64,000 nucleotides of DNA from VGBV01 sp963813725 (GTDB lineage Bacteria > Actinomycetota > Thermoleophilia > Solirubrobacterales > 70-9), in NCBI GenBank assembly GCA_963813725.1, contig CAWFAI010000015.1:131722-195721 (forward strand). Reading direction: 5' to 3'. Positions 10,313 to 19,000 of this stretch are shown here, one piece after another. A program made the translations under genes and the position numbers. A model generated the notes under the pieces. It was not told where the DNA came from, did not search any database, and worked only from the letters and a program-made list of their open reading frames with translations. Each line of letters starts with the position of its first letter. Positions within the stretch are counted from its first letter, which is position 1.

Positions 10313-11715
10313 GGTCCGGGGGGCACGTCGGTGACCGTGCAGTCGTTGGTGAACGGCGGGATCGGGGTGGTGAGGTTGCCTCCGTCCAGGAAGGGGCTGG
10401 AGCCGTCTACGGCGGGCTGGGTCTGGCCGCCGGGGCAGCGGCGGAAGAGCTTGAAGTTCGTGCCGCCGAAGGCGCCGTAGTCCTGGAACTGGTCGGCGAT
10501 CGCGAGCGGGTCGAGGGTGCCGGCGGCGTCGGTGAAGATGCCCATGCCGGCCGGGGCGACGCGGACGAAGTGGCCGTTGGCGTCGTAGTTGGCCGAGATC
10601 AGTCCGAGCTTTCCGACGGTGTTGAGGAGGTCGGGGACGTAGGGACGGAGGAAGGTGAAGGTCGGCTCGGAGTCGATCATCGCCTGCACCGTCGGGCCGG
10701 AGGCCCGGGCGGCGGCGTTCTGAGCGGCGGGGAGCAGGCCGACGGCGTCGGTGAGGTCGTTGTTCTTGCCGTCCTTGTTGACGGCGAGGCGGAGGTCCTT
10801 GAAGACCGGGACGGAGGCCTTCACCACCGGCTTCAGCTGGCGGAGGAAGGGCGCGAGGTTCTTGGTGGCCGGTTTCGCGGTCTCGACCAGCGGGTCAAGG
10901 TCATCGAGGGTCAGTCGAAGGTTGAAGAAGGTGGTGTTGGCCTGGCGAAGGGCGGGCGGCAGGGCGACCAGGGCGCGGTCCAGCTCCTCGTTTCGGGCCG
11001 CCACCGCGCCGAGCGCTTGGTTGGAATTCGAGACCAGGCCGACCAGGTCGTCGCGGCGCTCCGCGATGGCGCCGGTGACGCGGCCGCCGCTGACGAGGAA
11101 GTCGGCGAGGACCTTCTGGTCGCGGTTGATCTCCTTGATCAGGGAGTCGGTGGCGGTGAAGGCCGGGCTGAGGAAGCGGTAGGTCTCGTTGGCCTCCTGC
11201 TCGCGTCCGGCGTAGACGGTGGCCGATCCCTGGATCACGTCCTGGAGGCCCTTGCGCTCGGGAGCTCGGAGGGCGTTGAAGAGCTGATCCAGGTCGACGG
11301 GGGTGGTGGTGTCGACCTCGGTGATGATGGAGCCGTCGTCCAGAGCCGGGGCGTTGTCGGGGCCCGGGGTGATCGAGACGTAGCGGTTGGCGATTCCGGA
11401 GAGCGAGGTCTGGCGGATGACCGCCTTGGTGCCCTCGTGCAGCTGGCGGCTGACGGTGATGGCGACCTCGGCCTGGCCGTTGTCGGTCAGCTCGATGCTG
11501 TTGACGGTGCCGACGGGGGCGCCGCCGATGAGGACCTCGTTGTCCTCGACCAGCTGGCCGCCGGTCTCGAAGATGAGGTCGTAGTTGTAGCCGTCGTCGT
11601 CTCCGCCGAGGACGAGCCAGCCGATGGCGATGACGATGAGGACCAGGGCGGCGATCGCGGCGATGCGGCCGAAGCCGCCGGGGCGGCTGGCGCCCGCAGC
11701 GGGGCCGCCGCTCAC
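10309..11715 (-). CDS. MCE/MlaD family protein, first of six
   Basis: First gene of the operon, 468 residues from a GTG at 11715 with a GAGG ribosome site six bases upstream. A membrane anchor lies at about residues 18-36 (IAAIAALVLIVIAIGWLVL). The MCE domain follows (YDLIFETGGQLVEDNEVLIG, GAPVGTVNSIELTDNGQ), then helical repeats and a Cys-containing C-terminus (FRRCPGGQ, NDCTVTDVP). It is intact. Actinobacterial mce operons usually begin with two yrbE permease genes; none is present upstream, where a tRNA follows instead. Confidence 0.9.
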   Translation of the reverse strand: MSGGPAAGASRPGGFGRIAAIAALVLIVIAIGWLVLGGDDDGYNYDLIFETGGQLVEDNEVLIGGAPVGTVNSIELTDNGQAEVAITVSRQLHEGTKAVIRQTSLSGIANRYVSITPGPDNAPALDDGSIITEVDTTTPVDLDQLFNALRAPERKGLQDVIQGSATVYAGREQEANETYRFLSPAFTATDSLIKEINRDQKVLADFLVSGGRVTGAIAERRDDLVGLVSNSNQALGAVAARNEELDRALVALPPALRQANTTFFNLRLTLDDLDPLVETAKPATKNLAPFLRQLKPVVKASVPVFKDLRLAVNKDGKNNDLTDAVGLLPAAQNAAARASGPTVQAMIDSEPTFTFLRPYVPDLLNTVGKLGLISANYDANGHFVRVAPAGMGIFTDAAGTLDPLAIADQFQDYGAFGGTNFKLFRRCPGGQTQPAVDGSSPFLDGGNLTTPIPPFTNDCTVTDVPPGP

Positions 11716-11992
11716 GCGCGCCTCGCGCGGGGCACCGCCATCCGATCCTCCGATTCCGGCTTCAGAGCGTCCTCTCCGGTCCCTGTTCCCATACGTGCCG
11801 CAGGCACTCGACCAACGCCACCGCGATCATATGCGAGCACGCGGTGGCCACGCACTCCGTTGGACGACCGGTGTGCGTTTTAACGGGGGCTTAACGGCGC
11901 CCATTTTTCGGGTGAGAGGTGGGCCGGGAACGAACCGTCTCGGCGCAACAGAAAGCCCCGCCGTCGACGGGGCTCGGTGGGTCGGGGTGAGG
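11716..11992 (-). promoter_or_regulatory. Leader/promoter region of mce operon
   Basis: A 277-base non-coding stretch. It holds an 8-bp inverted repeat with a 14-nt loop (CCACCGCG 11818-11825 / CGCGGTGG 11840-11847), a small GTGCC-GCA-GGCAC hairpin near 11795, and a direct repeat of TTAACGG near 11879-11896. I cannot assign a clear -35/-10 pair. The repeats could be regulator sites or leader structure; this is only suggestive. Confidence 0.3.
11954..11974 (-). terminator. Terminator after tRNA-Glu
   Basis: A 7-bp stem (AGCCCCG / CGGGGCT) with a 7-nt loop, followed on the minus strand by TTCTGTT. It lies 19 nt past the tRNA-Glu 3' end. Confidence 0.7.
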
Positions 11993-12065
11993 CACCGCTA
12001 CCGGGATTCGAACCCGGGTTTCCGGACTGAGAATCCGGCGTCCTAGTCCCCTAGACGATAGCGGC
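11993..12065 (-). tRNA. tRNA-Glu(CTC)
   Basis: 73 nt on the minus strand with all four stems intact: acceptor GCCGCTA/TAGCGGT, D stem GTC/GAC, anticodon stem CCGGA/TCCGG around the loop TTCTCAG (anticodon CTC), and T stem CCGGG/CCCGG with loop TTCGAAT. No CCA is encoded. The G1-U72 closing pair is seen in other actinobacterial tRNA-Glu genes. Confidence 0.95.
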
Positions 12066-12182
12066 GCGATAGTGCCGGATCGGCAGTGTAGCCAACGTCC
12101 TTTTGCCCTTGGACGGGCCCGGCCAATCCCCCTGCCGGGTCGGCCGGTGCCTCCGGTTCCGTCCGGTTGGGAGGGCAGAATA

Positions 12183-12196
12183 CGAACATACGTTCG
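12183..12196. promoter_or_regulatory. SOS-box-like LexA site
   Basis: CGAACATACGTTCG is a perfect match to the Gram-positive/actinobacterial LexA box CGAAC-N4-GTTCG. It lies between tRNA-Glu and tRNA-Leu, 66 bases before tRNA-Leu and about 170 bases before the HTH/LAGLIDADG gene at 12363. No classical SOS gene is adjacent, so a function here is uncertain. Confidence 0.5.
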
Positions 12197-12261
12197 ACAG
12201 ATGAATCCGCCCTCGGAGGGAGGGATGGAGAGCACGGCACGGTACATTTGGACCTCGCCAC

Positions 12262-12346
12262 GCGGCTGTGGTGGAACTGGTAGACGCGATGGCTTCAGGA
12301 CGCATTGGCGCGAAAGCGCGTGTGGGTTCGACTCCCTCCAGCCGCA
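12262..12346 (+). tRNA. tRNA-Leu(CAG), with stem mismatches
   Basis: 85-nt class II tRNA: acceptor GCGGCTG/CAGCCGC, long variable arm GCGC-GAAA-GCGC, D arm with TGGTAGA, loop TTCAGGA giving anticodon CAG. The anticodon stem reads ATGGC/CGCAT, so the two inner pairs (30:40 G-G and 31:39 C-C) are broken, and the T stem GTGGG/CCCTC has a T-T mismatch. GCCAT instead of CGCAT would restore the anticodon stem. Either the consensus has errors here or the tRNA is degenerate. Confidence 0.8.
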
Positions 12347-12362
12347 TCATTCAAGGTGCCTG

Positions 12363-13194
12363 ATGCATAGCCGGGCCACGGTCGCCGAAGCGCTTCGGCT
12401 TGAGAGACGAGGAGGGTCTCGGCGCCGGCCGGGTCGCCAGCAGGCTCGGCCTCTCGATCGGGACGGTCCGCGATTGGCACGCCGGCAAGCTGCCGCGACA
12501 CTCGCGGACCACGACGCGCGACGGGCTTCCTATCCCTCCAGCGTGTCCCAGTGTGCAACCAGGACGAGCATCGGTTCGCCGAACTGCCGAGGGCGTACGT
12601 GTATCTGCTTGGGCCTCTACCTCGGCGACGGCACGCATCTCCGGCACACCGCCGCGGCGTCTACCGGCTGCGGATCTTCCTCGACATGAAGTACCCGGCG
12701 ATCGTGTCGATGAATGCGAGGCCGCGATGAAGGCGGTGATGCCGGCCAACAAGGTGACGGCTCGAACGGAGCTGGAGCCTCACCGTCGATGCAACTGCTT
12801 CCAGCGTCGACGTCAGCTCGTACTCAAGAGCCTGGCCGTGTCTCTTCCCCCAACACGGACCCGGGATGAAGCACACCCGGAGGATCTGGCTGGCGGACTG
12901 GCAGCAGGAGCTGGCGGAGCGCTGGCCAGAGGCGCTGCTCCGCGGGATGATCCAATCGGACGGGTGCCGCTTCATCAACAACCGCGGCAGGTCGGACACC
13001 TGGACCGCCCCGCGCTACGCCTTCGGGAATGTCTCCACCGACGTCACCAGCATCTTCTGCACGGCCTGCGATCGAAGCTCGGGCTCCGCTGGACCGCGGC
13101 CTTCCCGTCGGACGAGCGCAAGGCGGTGACGATCTACGTCTCGCGCAAGGACGACGTCGCGCGGATGGACGAGTTCATCGGGCCGAAGGCCTGA
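12363..13194 (+). CDS. HTH plus LAGLIDADG-like protein (multiple frame breaks)
   Basis: Starts 17 bases after tRNA-Leu at an ATG (MHSRATVAEALRL). Joined across several single-base slips between about 12405 and 13080, it reads as a homeodomain-like helix-turn-helix (GAGRVASRLGLSIGTVRDW). A LAGLIDADG-type core with YLLGLYLGDG follows, then SYSRAWPCLFPQHGPG, a second motif (LLRGMIQSDGCRF) and YVSRKDDVARMDEFIG at the C-terminus. About 270 residues. This family, found singly in actinobacteria, combines a DNA-binding HTH with a homing-endonuclease fold; as in WhiA, the fold may serve DNA binding and not cleavage. It has the highest density of frame breaks in this part of the window, so a decayed gene is possible. 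Confidence 0.6.
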
Positions 13195-13210
13195 CCTGAG
13201 ATTTCTCAGG
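13195..13210 (+). terminator. Small hairpin after HTH/LAGLIDADG gene
   Basis: CCTGAG-ATTT-CTCAGG lies directly after the TGA at 13192-13194. A 6-bp stem without a U tract; a weak terminator candidate. Confidence 0.35.
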
Positions 13211-13265
13211 CTGAGCTTCAGGGTCAGATTTCGGGCCGTTTCGGGGAGATAGTGTTCCGCGGCGC

Positions 13266-15026
13266 ATGGGCTGGTTCCAACCGACTCCGCCCCCCTTCGA
13301 CCTCGACGAGTGGAGGGCCAAGCCCTACCTCGGCCGGCTGAAACCGGTCTGCCAGGACTGGGCCGTCAACGGTTTCGGGACGCCCCACTTCATCTACTTC
13401 CTCTACGTCTTCAAGCTGATCATCTTCTCGGTAGGCGCCTTCCTGCTGGTGTCCCTGACGACCCCCGGCATCGGCGGCCTCGGCGACATCGGCGATTGGT
13501 GGACCCAGCCGATCGTCTTCCAGAAGCTCGTCGCATGGACGATGCTCTGGGAGATCCTCGGCCTCGGCTCGGGCTCGATGCCGCTCGCCTTCCGCTTCTC
13601 GCCTCCCATCGGCGGCTGCCTCTACTGGCTCCGTCCCCGCACCATCCGCCTCCCCCCCTGGCCCGACCGCGTGCCGCTGACCGCCGGCTCGCGGCGTTCG
13701 ATCCTCGACGTCGCGCTGTACGCCGGCGTCCTCGCCGCGCTCCTCAACCTGCTGCTCTCGGGCGGCGACGGCGGCGTCCTCGACAAGGGAGCGGTCGCGC
13801 TCACCCTCGTCCTGCTCGGGCTGCTCGGCCTGCGCGACAAGGTCCCGTTCCTCGCCGCCCGGCCCGAGGTCTACGGCCTGATGCTGGTCGTCTCGCTGTT
13901 CCCGCTCGAGACCCTGATCGTCGGCTGGCAACTGGTCTTCATCTGCATCTGGTGGGGCGCCGCCGCCTCGAAGCTGAACCACCACTTCCCCTACGTGATC
14001 TCGGTGATGGTCAGCAACACGCCCTGGAACCGCTCGCGCAAGATGAAGGCGATGCTGTACGAGGACTGGCCCGACGACGTCCGTCCCTCCCGCCACGCCG
14101 CCCTCGGCGCCCACCTCGGAACCGTCTGGGAGTTCGGCTGGCCCTTCGTCCTGCTGGTCAGCGACGGGGGCACGATCGGCACCATCGCCGTGGTCGCGAT
14201 GGTCCTGTTCCACGTCCACATCACCTCCACCTTCGCCCTGGGGGTCCCGCTGGAGTGGAACCTGTTCATGATCTTCGGGCTCCTGTTCCTGTTCGGCGAG
14301 TACGGCGGCGTTTCGCTCACCACCCTCGACCCCCTGCTGCTCGTCATCATCCTGCTCGTCGGCGTCCTGATCCCGATCCTCGGCAACCTCTTCCCCGACA
14401 GGATCTCCTTCCTGCCGTCGATGCGCTACTACGCCGGCAACTGGGCGACCTCGACGTGGCTCTTCCGCAAATCGACGAATGCGGAGCGGGTGCTGGACGA
14501 GCGCGTCTACAAGGTCTCACCGATCAACGTCAACCAGCTGAAGACGCTGTACGACGACGAGACCGCCGAGTACCTGATCGACGGCGGCCTCGGGTTCCGC
14601 GCCATGCACAGTCACGGCCGCGCCCTGACGGCGCTGCTCGCGCGCGCCGCGGGATCGCCGGACACCGTCGACGACTACCACGTCCGTGAGGGCGAGCTGA
14701 TCTCGGGCATCGTCGCCGGCTGGAACTTCGGCGACGGCCACTTCCACCACAAGCAGCTGCTCGACGCCGTGCAGGAGCAGTGCGGGTTCGCCGAGGGCGA
14801 CGTGAGGGTGATCACCCTCGAGTCCCAGCCCGCCCACATCCAGCGCCAGCGCTACCGCATCTACGACGCGGCGAGCGGCCTGGTGGAAGAGGGCTGGGTG
14901 GACGTCGCCGAGATGCGGCGGCGGGGCCCCTGGCTCGAGGAGTCATTCGACTTCCCCGTCGAGGTCATCGGCGGCCCCGGGGCAAGGCCGGCGGCCGCCG
15001 CCGAGCCCGCCCCCGCGCCGAAGTGA
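13266..15026 (+). CDS. DUF3556 family multi-pass membrane protein
   Basis: 586 residues from ATG 13266, intact. The first ~400 residues carry about nine hydrophobic segments (for example IYFLYVFKLIIFSVGAFLLV and LLLVIILLVGVLIPILGN). The soluble C-terminal ~170 residues contain FRAMHSHGRALTALLARA and GWNFGDGHFHHKQLLDAVQ. This is the layout and length of the DUF3556 transmembrane proteins of mycobacteria and other actinobacteria. No function is established. It is coupled by a GTGA overlap to the FAD oxidoreductase that follows, so the two probably act together, perhaps on a lipid; that link is inference. Confidence 0.85.
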   Translation: MGWFQPTPPPFDLDEWRAKPYLGRLKPVCQDWAVNGFGTPHFIYFLYVFKLIIFSVGAFLLVSLTTPGIGGLGDIGDWWTQPIVFQKLVAWTMLWEILGLGSGSMPLAFRFSPPIGGCLYWLRPRTIRLPPWPDRVPLTAGSRRSILDVALYAGVLAALLNLLLSGGDGGVLDKGAVALTLVLLGLLGLRDKVPFLAARPEVYGLMLVVSLFPLETLIVGWQLVFICIWWGAAASKLNHHFPYVISVMVSNTPWNRSRKMKAMLYEDWPDDVRPSRHAALGAHLGTVWEFGWPFVLLVSDGGTIGTIAVVAMVLFHVHITSTFALGVPLEWNLFMIFGLLFLFGEYGGVSLTTLDPLLLVIILLVGVLIPILGNLFPDRISFLPSMRYYAGNWATSTWLFRKSTNAERVLDERVYKVSPINVNQLKTLYDDETAEYLIDGGLGFRAMHSHGRALTALLARAAGSPDTVDDYHVREGELISGIVAGWNFGDGHFHHKQLLDAVQEQCGFAEGDVRVITLESQPAHIQRQRYRIYDAASGLVEEGWVDVAEMRRRGPWLEESFDFPVEVIGGPGARPAAAAEPAPAPK

Positions 15027-16438
15027 GCGAAGCGATCGTCGTCGGCTCGGGCCCCAACGGCCTGGCCTGCGCCGTCGCCCTCGCCCGCGAGGGGATCGAG
15101 GTGACGGTGCTGGAAGCCGAACCCACCATCGGCGGCGGAACGCGCAGCGCCGAGCTGACCGTCCCGGGCGCGATCCACGACGTCTGCTCGGCCGTGCACC
15201 CGATGGCGGTGGGCTCGCCCTTCCTGAACTCACTCGGCCTCGAGCGCCACGGCCTGCGCTGGCGCTGGCCCGAGGTCGACCTGGCTCACCCCCTCGACGA
15301 CGGCAGCGCCGGCGTGATGTTGCAGTCGGTGGAGGACACCGCCGCCGGCCTCGGCCCCGACGGAGCCGCCTGGCACCGCGTCTTCGCCCGCCCCTCCGCC
15401 TCCTTCGACCTCCTGAGCGAGGACCTCTTCCGCCCCGTCCTGCACCCTCCCCGCCACCCCCTCCGCCTGGCGCGCTTCGGGCTGCCCGCCGCGATGCCCG
15501 CCACCCTCCTGGCGCGCGGCTGGCGCACTCCCCAGGCCCGCGCCCTGTTCGGCGGCGTAGCGGGCCACGCCTTCTCCCCTCTCAACCGCCCCATGAGCTC
15601 ATCCGTCGGGATGGCGCTCATCTGCGCCTGCCACCGCTTCGGCTGGGCCGTCGCCGAGGGCGGGTCGCGCTCGATCAGCGACGCCCTCGCCTCCGCGCTG
15701 CACGAGCACGGCGGCAGGATCGAGACCGGCGTGCGGGTGAGCTCGCTGTCCGAGCTGCCGAACGCGGATGCCGTCGTGCTGGACCTGGCGCCGGCTGCCG
15801 TCGCCGAGCTGGCGGGCGAGCGCCTGCCCCCCAGGATCGCGCGGGCCTATCGCCGCTACCGCCACGGCCCCGGCGCCTTCAAGGTCGACCTCGCGGTGGA
15901 GGGCGGGGTCCCGTGGGCCAACGAGGCTTGCCGCCGCGCCGGCACCGTCCACTGCGCCGGCCCCCTGGAGGAGCTCGTCGCGGCCGAGCGCGACATCAAC
16001 CGCGGGCGTATGCCGGAGCGGCCGTTCGTGCTGGTGGGACAGCAGTACCTGGCCGACCCCTCCCGCTCGGCAGGCGACGTCCACCCCATCTGGGCCTACG
16101 CCCACGTCCCCAGCGGCTACGCGGGCGACGCCGAGGACATGGTCATCGGCCAAATCGAGCGCTTCGCCCCCGGCCTGCGCGCGCGCGTCGTAGCGACCGC
16201 TGTCAGCTCTCCCGCGCAGATCGAGGCCGCCAACTCCAACTACGTCGGCGGCGACATCATCGCCGGCGCCAACGGGCCTCTCCAGGTCGTGATCCGCCCC
16301 CGCCTCGCCCTCGACCCCTACAGCACCGGCATCCCCGGCGTCTACATCTGCTCGGCCGCGACGCCACCCGGCGCCGGCGCCCACGGCATGAACGGCTACA
16401 ACGCCGCGCGCTCGGCCCTCAAACACCTGCGCTCGTAG
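15023..16438 (+). CDS. Phytoene-dehydrogenase-like FAD oxidoreductase
   Basis: 471 residues from GTG 15023, chosen because it overlaps the previous stop as GTGA. The N-terminal Rossmann motif IVVGSGPNGLACAVALAREG and the following E in VTVLEAE bind FAD. The C-terminal GVYICSAATPPGAGAHGMNG is the family's second FAD motif. This matches the NAD(P)/FAD-dependent oxidoreductases related to phytoene desaturase (CrtI superfamily). With no carotenoid genes beside it, the substrate is unknown; the partner DUF3556 membrane protein suggests a membrane lipid or isoprenoid. Confidence 0.85.
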   Translation: MSEAIVVGSGPNGLACAVALAREGIEVTVLEAEPTIGGGTRSAELTVPGAIHDVCSAVHPMAVGSPFLNSLGLERHGLRWRWPEVDLAHPLDDGSAGVMLQSVEDTAAGLGPDGAAWHRVFARPSASFDLLSEDLFRPVLHPPRHPLRLARFGLPAAMPATLLARGWRTPQARALFGGVAGHAFSPLNRPMSSSVGMALICACHRFGWAVAEGGSRSISDALASALHEHGGRIETGVRVSSLSELPNADAVVLDLAPAAVAELAGERLPPRIARAYRRYRHGPGAFKVDLAVEGGVPWANEACRRAGTVHCAGPLEELVAAERDINRGRMPERPFVLVGQQYLADPSRSAGDVHPIWAYAHVPSGYAGDAEDMVIGQIERFAPGLRARVVATAVSSPAQIEAANSNYVGGDIIAGANGPLQVVIRPRLALDPYSTGIPGVYICSAATPPGAGAHGMNGYNAARSALKHLRS

Positions 16439-16486
16439 GCTGACCGGGTCGTCCGTCCGACGCCGCCAGCGGATAGGTTTCGCCCG

Positions 16487-17086
16487 ATGGGCCTCGGACT
16501 CGTGATCGCGATCGCAATCGTCGCGGTGGTGGCGCTCGCCGTGCTGCTGATCTACAACCGCATGATCGCCCGGCGCAACGCCGTCGACAACAGCTGGGCC
16601 CAGATCGAGGCCGCGCTGAAGCGCCGCCACGACCTGATCCCGAACCTCGTCGAGGCGGTGAAGGGATACGCCGAGCACGAGCAGAAGACCTTCGAGGACG
16701 TGACCAAGGCGCGCACCACCGCCGTCGCGACGGACGGCGAGGCGCCGCCGCAACAGGCCGGCGCCGAGGCCACCCTGGGCGCCGCGATCAGCCGCCTGAT
16801 GGTGGTCGCCGAGCAGTACCCCGAGCTGCGAGCGACCGAGAACTTCCAGCAGCTCCAACAAGCTCTCAGCGAAGCAGAGGACCAGATCCAGATCACCCGC
16901 CGCGTCTACAACGACACGGTCCAGACCTACAACACCCTGATCCAGATCTTCCCCCCGTCGGTGGTCGCGAAGGCGTTCGACTTCGAGCCGCGCCTCTTCT
17001 ACGACGCCCCGGCGGAGGCCGAGGCGACCCCCGAGGTGCAGTTCTCACCGGCGTCCGAGAACCCCGCGCCGAAGAACAAGGCGTAG
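16487..17086 (+). CDS. LemA family protein
   Basis: 199 residues, intact. An N-terminal membrane anchor (residues 3-22) is followed by the LemA signature YNRMIARRNAVDNSWAQIEA and RRHDLIPNLVEAVKGYA, then a long coiled helical region with YNDTVQTYNTLIQIFP. LemA proteins are membrane-anchored helical proteins of unclear role. It sits two bases before a DUF2207 gene, a pairing seen in many bacteria that suggests a joint envelope function. Confidence 0.92.
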   Translation: MGLGLVIAIAIVAVVALAVLLIYNRMIARRNAVDNSWAQIEAALKRRHDLIPNLVEAVKGYAEHEQKTFEDVTKARTTAVATDGEAPPQQAGAEATLGAAISRLMVVAEQYPELRATENFQQLQQALSEAEDQIQITRRVYNDTVQTYNTLIQIFPPSVVAKAFDFEPRLFYDAPAEAEATPEVQFSPASENPAPKNKA

Positions 17087-17088
17087 CG

Positions 17089-18939
17089 GTGCGCCTGCGC
17101 GCCGTCTGCGCGTTGGTCGGCCTGCTCGCGCTGGGCGGCATGCTGCTGCCGGCGGCGGCGGCGGCGCGTGAACTCACCGTCACCGATGCAGACGTCCGAA
17201 TGCGTCTCGCGCCCGACGCTGCGCTGCTGGTCAGCGAGCAGCTCGAGATTCGAGTTCGACGGCCAGTGGCAGGCCGCGTACAGGGACATCCTGCTGAAGA
17301 AGGGCGAGCGGATCACCGACGTCTCGGTCACAGAGGGCAACCGCCCTTTCCGCTCGGGAGGATGCACAGTCGAGGGCTGCATCAGCCCCGAGGCCACCTT
17401 CGGCGCCACCCAGACCCCGGCCGGCGACGGAGTCCGAATCGTCTGGCACCACCAGGCGAGCGACCAGACCCGCACATTCGTCGTCAGCTATCGGGTTGAG
17501 GACGCCGTGGTCGCGTACTCCGACGTGCTCGACTTGGAGTGGCAGGTCTGGGGCGATCAGTGGGACTTTGATCTCGCGCATCTGGTCGCAACTGTCCGCG
17601 ATCCAGCCCTGCGCGCCGCATCCGGGAGAGGAAGCGACTCCAGAGAATCCATCGGCGGTGTGGGGCAAGCCACGCGAGGTAGAGGGTCAGGATTTCCTCG
17701 GGCCCGGCGTGGCTCGCCTCGAGGCCGAAGACATCCGGGACGGCCAGTTCGTGACGATGCGGGTGCTGATTCCGCGGACGCCAAGCCAAGGGACAGCCGC
17801 GGCTCGCCCGGGTGATGGCGCCGGGCTGGAGAAGATCCTCGCTCAGGAAGGGGCCATCGACGACGACTACAACTCGTTCTTCAACCGGACCAAGCGCTGG
17901 ATCGCCGACAACGCAGTGCTGCTGGCGCTGATCCTCGCGGGGATCGGGCTCGCCGGCCTCTTCCTGATGGCGCGGATGGCGACAGAGCACCCCAGCTCGA
18001 CCCCGAAGCACCTGCCCGAGCCGCCTGACGGCGCCTCCCCCGCCCTGGCCTTCGGCCTGGCCCACGAGGGCGGCGACAGCACGGACACGGTCCTGGCGAC
18101 CCTGATCGACCTTGTGGACCGCGGCTATTACAAGGCGACCTCGGCCACCACCGATGACGAAAAGCTCGACCTGGCGCTGGCCGTGGAGCCGGCCGGGAAG
18201 CGACCGAAGAAGCAGCTAGAGCCCCACGAGAAGGAGGTGCTCGATTTCTTCGACCAGCTGCTGGAAGGCGACACGGTGCCGATGAGCGAGATGCGCGACC
18301 GCATCCCGGAGCACAGCGCCACCTGGCGCTCCAAGTGGGAGTCGATGACAGCCGCGCTCGACTCGGTGGATGAGGGACAGCTCGCCTGGGACCGCAACCT
18401 GAACGGGCCCAAGTGGCTGCTGATCCTCGGACTCGCGATCGGCTTCGGGGTGATCGTCCTCTGCGACATCGACGTCAACGAGCGGTTCGTCACCCCCGGA
18501 GCGATCGGGCTCCTGACCCTGATCGCCCTCGCCGTATACCCGTGGAGCCGGCTGAAGCGCCTGGAGCCCGAGTACGGAGAGCGCAGCGCCAAGTGGCGGG
18601 CGTTCGAGCGCTGGACCAGGGACTTCCCCATCGCTCAAGGACGACCCTCCCGCGACCCTGGAGCTGTGGAAGCGAATCCTCGTCTTCGGGGTCGCGTTCG
18701 GCACCGCCGAGCGCATGATCGAGTCCGGCCGCATCCCGGCGCCGGTGATGGAGAGCACCTCGACGGGCTGGAGCCATTACTACTTCACGGGCGCGGTCAC
18801 CCACAGCGCCTTCGACGGCAGCTCCTTCGGCTCGGGTTTCGCCTCGCAGGTCGCTCCGGAGTCCTCCAGCGGAGGGGGCGGCGGCTTCTCGGGCGGTGGA
18901 GGCGGCGCGTCTGGCGGGGGCGGCGGGGGCGGCTGGTAG
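17089..18939 (+). CDS. DUF2207 predicted membrane protein (three frame breaks)
   Basis: Starts at GTG 17089, two bases after lemA, with a signal peptide (LVGLLALGGMLLPAAAAAREL). The N-terminal extracytoplasmic domain (FEFDGQWQAAYRDILLKKG, FVVSYRVEDAVVAYSDV) is DUF2207. A membrane segment (NAVLLALILAGIGLAGLFLM), a cytoplasmic part (SPALAFGLAHEGGDSTDTVL, LIDLVDRGYYK), two more membrane spans and a Ser/Gly-rich tail (SGGGGGFSGGGGGASGG) complete the usual family layout. Single-base slips near 17250, 17620 and 18640 are needed to read it through. About 615 residues. Function unknown; operon partner of LemA. Confidence 0.82.
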
Positions 18940-19000
18940 ACCAATCGGGCCGCCGACCGCAACTTGGCGCCAACGGGCTCGTTAAATTCGATGACCCTTG

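Noticed and set aside
7223..10480. A 1085-residue plus-strand open frame opposite the mce genes
   Set aside because: It is low-complexity Gly/Val/Arg/Ala sequence, antisense to three clear MCE genes, with no domain; a shadow of high-GC codon bias.
12066..12350. Short open frames on both strands between and across the two tRNAs
   Set aside because: They overlap tRNA genes, have no ribosome sites and no family resemblance.
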